Origin: Bacteroidia bacterium
GTDB taxonomy: Bacteria; Bacteroidota; Bacteroidia; B-17B0; Aurantibacillaceae
Assembly: GCA_021740825.1 (NCBI GenBank)
Contig: JAIOZA010000001.1
Span: 62,001 to 126,000 of the forward strand
DNA length: 64,000 bases
Direction of reading: 5' to 3'
In this document: positions 60,803-64,000 of the stretch, piece by piece
Layout of the letters: every line of letters begins with the position of its first letter
Numbering within the stretch: position 1 is the first letter of the stretch
The notes under the pieces: model-generated
What the model was told of the DNA's origin: nothing
Databases searched by the model: none
The model's input: the letters and a program-made list of their open reading frames with translations, nothing else
Program-made: the position numbers and the translations under genes

Positions 60803-62353
60803 ATGAAAAAACTGATTGTATTAGCTTCGTTTATTGCTGTTGTTACTGGTTGTAACAAAAGTGCAGGAGAGTTAGTCGGAGCGCAAGGTAGAGAGCAATG
60901 GTTTCAGCCGGATCCATACGGGACCTTGTACATTCCGATGGGAAGTTATCATATGGGACCAAGTGATGAGGAAATCACGATGGCTCATACAGCCAAATCT
61001 AAAATGGTTTCGGTGCAAGCATTTTATATTGATGATTCCGAAATTTCAAATAATGAGTATCGCCAATTTGTAAATTGGGTACGTGATTCTATTGCTCGTA
61101 AATTACTAGCAAATGGTTCAGGGCCAGATGCTGAAGCATTTCAAATTTCACAAGAAGATTTCTTAGGAATGTGGCCAGTTTATAAAACAGATGTAAATTT
61201 GCAAGATCCTTATATTAATTGGGACGAAAAAATAAAATGGGATAGCGATGATGAAGATTACCGTACCGATTTACAACCACTTTATATGCCAGAAGGTGAG
61301 CGTTTTTATAACCGTAAAGAAATTGATGCGCGTAAGTTAAATTTTGAATATTACAGAATAGATATTCGTTTAGCAGCTTCAAAATCAAATCGGTTTGTTC
61401 CTCAAAAATCATTAGATGTTCAAGACGCTGCTCATGAATACAAAAAAGCTGAATATATTAATGGTATTCATTTAAATGATGGACAAAATGGTGTGCCAGG
61501 ACAAGCTTCAACTGCAGTTGGAGATCCTGCTAAAGACCCTAAAACATTAGGGACATACAACGTTGAAGACCAAGTATCTGTTGGCCAAGGAAATTATGTG
61601 CCACGTGAAAGGAAAGGTGTTGATCGATCTGTCTTTATCTTGAAAGATGTTATTAATGTATATCCAGACACATTAGCTTGGGTGCATGATTTCACTTATG
61701 CATTTAATGAGCCAATGACTAATATGTATTTTTGGCATCCTGCTTATGATGATTATCCGGTTGTTGGGGTTACTTGGAAACAAGCACGTGCATTTAGTAT
61801 TTGGCGTTCTAATTTATTAAACAATTACTTAATTGGAAATGGAATGAGCATTGTAAATGACTTCCGTTTACCAACTGAATCTGAATGGGAATATGCAGCG
61901 CGTGGTGGTAACGATTTGTCTCCGTATCCATGGGGCGGCCCTTATATTCGTAATGCAAGAGGGTGCTTCTTAGGAAACTTTAAACCTATGCGTGGTTCTT
62001 ATATTGATGATGGTGGATTCCACTCAGTTTATATTTACTCTTATAATCCAAATGATTATGGTTTATATTGTATGGCAGGAAACGTTTCGGAATGGACAAG
62101 TAATGCATTTGATGAATCAGCTTACGATTTTGCTCATGACTTAAATCCAGACTACGTTTATGAAGCGCAAGATAAAGATGCAAATGTTTTAAAACGTAAA
62201 GTTATCCGTGGTGGTTCATGGAAAGATGTAGGTTATTACCTTCAAGTTAGTGCCAGAACATACGAATATCAAGATACTGCCAAGTGTTACATTGGTTTCC
62301 GAAATGTAATGACTTATTTAGGTCGTTCAAAAGGCGATGATATTGGCAGCTAA
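60803..62353 (+). CDS. gldK: T9SS/gliding lipoprotein GldK (PorK), SUMF1/FGE-like
   Basis: Lipoprotein signal MKKLIVLASFIAVVTGC; FRLPTESEWEYAARGG, VIRGGSWKD; track start 60767 (TTG) is upstream of the lipoprotein signal. Confidence 0.95.
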   Translation: MKKLIVLASFIAVVTGCNKSAGELVGAQGREQWFQPDPYGTLYIPMGSYHMGPSDEEITMAHTAKSKMVSVQAFYIDDSEISNNEYRQFVNWVRDSIARKLLANGSGPDAEAFQISQEDFLGMWPVYKTDVNLQDPYINWDEKIKWDSDDEDYRTDLQPLYMPEGERFYNRKEIDARKLNFEYYRIDIRLAASKSNRFVPQKSLDVQDAAHEYKKAEYINGIHLNDGQNGVPGQASTAVGDPAKDPKTLGTYNVEDQVSVGQGNYVPRERKGVDRSVFILKDVINVYPDTLAWVHDFTYAFNEPMTNMYFWHPAYDDYPVVGVTWKQARAFSIWRSNLLNNYLIGNGMSIVNDFRLPTESEWEYAARGGNDLSPYPWGGPYIRNARGCFLGNFKPMRGSYIDDGGFHSVYIYSYNPNDYGLYCMAGNVSEWTSNAFDESAYDFAHDLNPDYVYEAQDKDANVLKRKVIRGGSWKDVGYYLQVSARTYEYQDTAKCYIGFRNVMTYLGRSKGDDIGS

Positions 62354-62432
62354 TCGCACAAATAAATTAAATACACAAACAACTTAAACACACAAACACA
62401 ACTAAATAACAAACTAAACAAACACAACTATT

Positions 62433-63233
62433 ATGAGCAAACTTCCTAAAGTAACCGGTTTTAAAAAGTATTTACACTTAGCATCATGTTTTGGTGCATC
62501 TATCGTAATTGTCGGAGCCCTATTTAAAATTCAGCATTGGCCAGGATCTGATATTGCCATTATTGCAGGGTTAGGTACTGAAGCCGTTTTATTTATTTTA
62601 TTTGGTGTAGATATTCCTCATGAAGAATATGATTGGACCTTAGCTTATCCTGAGTTAGGTGGCATGGGCGGTCATGAAGAGGAAGAATTAAATAAAATTG
62701 AAAGTGGTTCACCAATCTCAGCTCAATTAGATGCCATGTTAGCTGATGCTAAAATTGGTCCAGAATTAATTGAAAGTTTAGGTACTGGAATGCGCTCATT
62801 AAGCGATAGCGCTAATAAAATGGGTGATATTAGCAACGCAACACTTGCTACTAACGAATATGTTGACAGTGTTAAAAGTGCATCAAAAAATGTTGGGCAT
62901 TTAGCTGACACATACATTAAAGCAGCTGATGCTATGGCTAATTTAGCAGAATCTAATGATGCGGGTGCTTCTATCGGCACTTCATTAAATAGTGTTTCCA
63001 AGAATTTATCTGCATTAAATGCTACTTATGAATTGCAATTACAAGGTTCACGCACTCAATTAGAGGCAACTGAAAAATTCTACGGCGGTTTAAATGAATT
63101 GATGAAAAACTTGAACGATTCAGTGGAGGATACGAAAAAATATCGTCAAGAAATGTCTCAATTATCTACTAATTTAACAGCGCTAAATACTATTTATGGT
63201 AATATGTTAGGTGCTATGAATTTTAATAAATAA
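62433..63233 (+). CDS. gldL: T9SS motor protein GldL (PorL)
   Basis: GFKKYLHLASCFGASIVIVGALFKIQHWPGSDIAIIAGLGTEAVLFILFG. Confidence 0.96.
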   Translation: MSKLPKVTGFKKYLHLASCFGASIVIVGALFKIQHWPGSDIAIIAGLGTEAVLFILFGVDIPHEEYDWTLAYPELGGMGGHEEEELNKIESGSPISAQLDAMLADAKIGPELIESLGTGMRSLSDSANKMGDISNATLATNEYVDSVKSASKNVGHLADTYIKAADAMANLAESNDAGASIGTSLNSVSKNLSALNATYELQLQGSRTQLEATEKFYGGLNELMKNLNDSVEDTKKYRQEMSQLSTNLTALNTIYGNMLGAMNFNK

Positions 63234-63245
63234 AAGAAATATTAG

Positions 63246-63280
63246 GTACAATCAATAAAGTTTCGCTTTAATGATTGTAC
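63246..63280 (+). other. Intergenic hairpin between gldL and gldM
   Basis: gtacaatca-a-taaag-tttcg-cttta-a-tgattgtac, 9+5 bp stem, no T tract on + strand. Confidence 0.75.
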
Positions 63281-63321
63281 TAAAAAAATAATTAAGAACT
63301 TAAAAAAAATAGTATAGCATT

Positions 63322-64000
63322 ATGGGAGGCGGTAAAGAAACACCAAGGCAAAAAATGATAGGTATGATGTACCTAGTACTCACGGCGCTTTTGGCAATGA
63401 ATATATCAAAACAAGTACTTAAAGGATACATCGCTGTAAATGAGAGTATGGAGGCATCCAAGGAAAATTTAAAAGAAAACAACAACCGTATACTTGAAGC
63501 TTTTAAAGCTTCGATAGATGGCAATGCTGGAGCTAAACCCTATTACGATCAAGTATTAATTACTCGAAAGAGTATTCAGGAAACTTTTGACTATGTTGAT
63601 AATTTAAAAGCGGAAGTTGCAAAGGTAACAGAGGGTTATAAGGATGTAAAAGGAGATACCTTGAATTTGAAGCATATGGAAAAAATGTCCGATTATGATT
63701 TGGCTACTAATATATTAGTAGGTAGTGATGCTGCAAAACCAAGAGATAAAAGCGAAAAATGGTCTGCCGCTGAATTAAGAGATAAATTAAATAAGTTGAG
63801 CGACAAACTAATTGCTCAGATAGATAACATGCAAAAAACGGATGGAGTGCATCTTGTAAAGGAAGATTACGAAACTATTAAGAAAAAGTTTTTGTCATTT
63901 AAACCTGTTGATCCAAAGGAACAAGAAGAAGGGATAAAATTGTCTTGGGAAACAGCAAATTTTTATCATTTGCCTGAAGCGGCAATTATTACTACTTTAA
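63322..64000 (+). CDS. gldM: T9SS protein GldM (PorM), 3'-truncated by window edge
   Basis: MGGGKETPRQKMIGMMYLVLTALLAMNISKQVLKGYIAVNESME, open frame to window end. Confidence 0.95.
   Translation, partial: MGGGKETPRQKMIGMMYLVLTALLAMNISKQVLKGYIAVNESMEASKENLKENNNRILEAFKASIDGNAGAKPYYDQVLITRKSIQETFDYVDNLKAEVAKVTEGYKDVKGDTLNLKHMEKMSDYDLATNILVGSDAAKPRDKSEKWSAAELRDKLNKLSDKLIAQIDNMQKTDGVHLVKEDYETIKKKFLSFKPVDPKEQEEGIKLSWETANFYHLPEAAIITTL

Noticed and set aside
1-64000. CRISPR arrays, rRNA or tRNA genes, prophage, restriction or classical defence systems
   Set aside because: Looked for regularly spaced repeats, conserved RNA motifs and defence-type proteins; none could be supported by reading. tRNAscan-SE, Infernal and DefenseFinder runs would be decisive

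Overview
AT-rich window from a Bacteroidota genome (probably Flavobacteriales-like, judged from XrtF-type exosortase, T9SS/gliding genes and TAnnTTTG promoters). It starts in a housekeeping block (rdgB fragment, THUMP methyltransferase, Mla-type ABC transporter, rpsP, pabB-like, tdk, cdaA, ABC-F, glyA). Next comes a small exosortase module at 14.7-16.0 kb: an XrtF-like exosortase, its partner membrane protein, and a 69-aa candidate substrate with a PIDGG-TM-basic tail. This module is divergent from a roughly 31 kb surface-polysaccharide locus (16.0-48 kb) encoding Wzc, a NusG/UpxY-like antiterminator, a wHTH/nucleotidyltransferase regulator, a HisH2/HisF2 pair, Wzm/Wzt, aminotransferases, an N-formyltransferase, two WbpG-like N-acetyl sugar amidotransferases (one fused to a glycosyltransferase), an AsnB-like amidotransferase, many glycosyltransferases and a Wzy-like protein. 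A reverse-strand block follows (acylphosphatase, UXS-like, ORF6N protein, UDP-Glc dehydrogenase, DegT aminotransferase, RecD-like helicase, PorP/SprF plus a type-B-CTD protein, TPR protein, ispG, cyclase). The window ends in the T9SS operon porP/sprF-gldK-gldL-gldM (gldM truncated). The strongest points for a second look are: (i) the minimal exosortase/PID-tail module with a hairpin terminator immediately upstream of xrtF; (ii) the GT-WbpG fusion sharing one HisH/HisF pair with a standalone WbpG; (iii) a perfect 17-bp palindrome upstream of the ORF6N gene whose core recurs (26/27 nt) inside that gene; (iv) a small gene next to that palindrome inactivated by a single TGA; (v) a 35-codon ORF exactly filling the cdaA to ABC-F gap. 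All product calls are by reading motifs; no database search was run.
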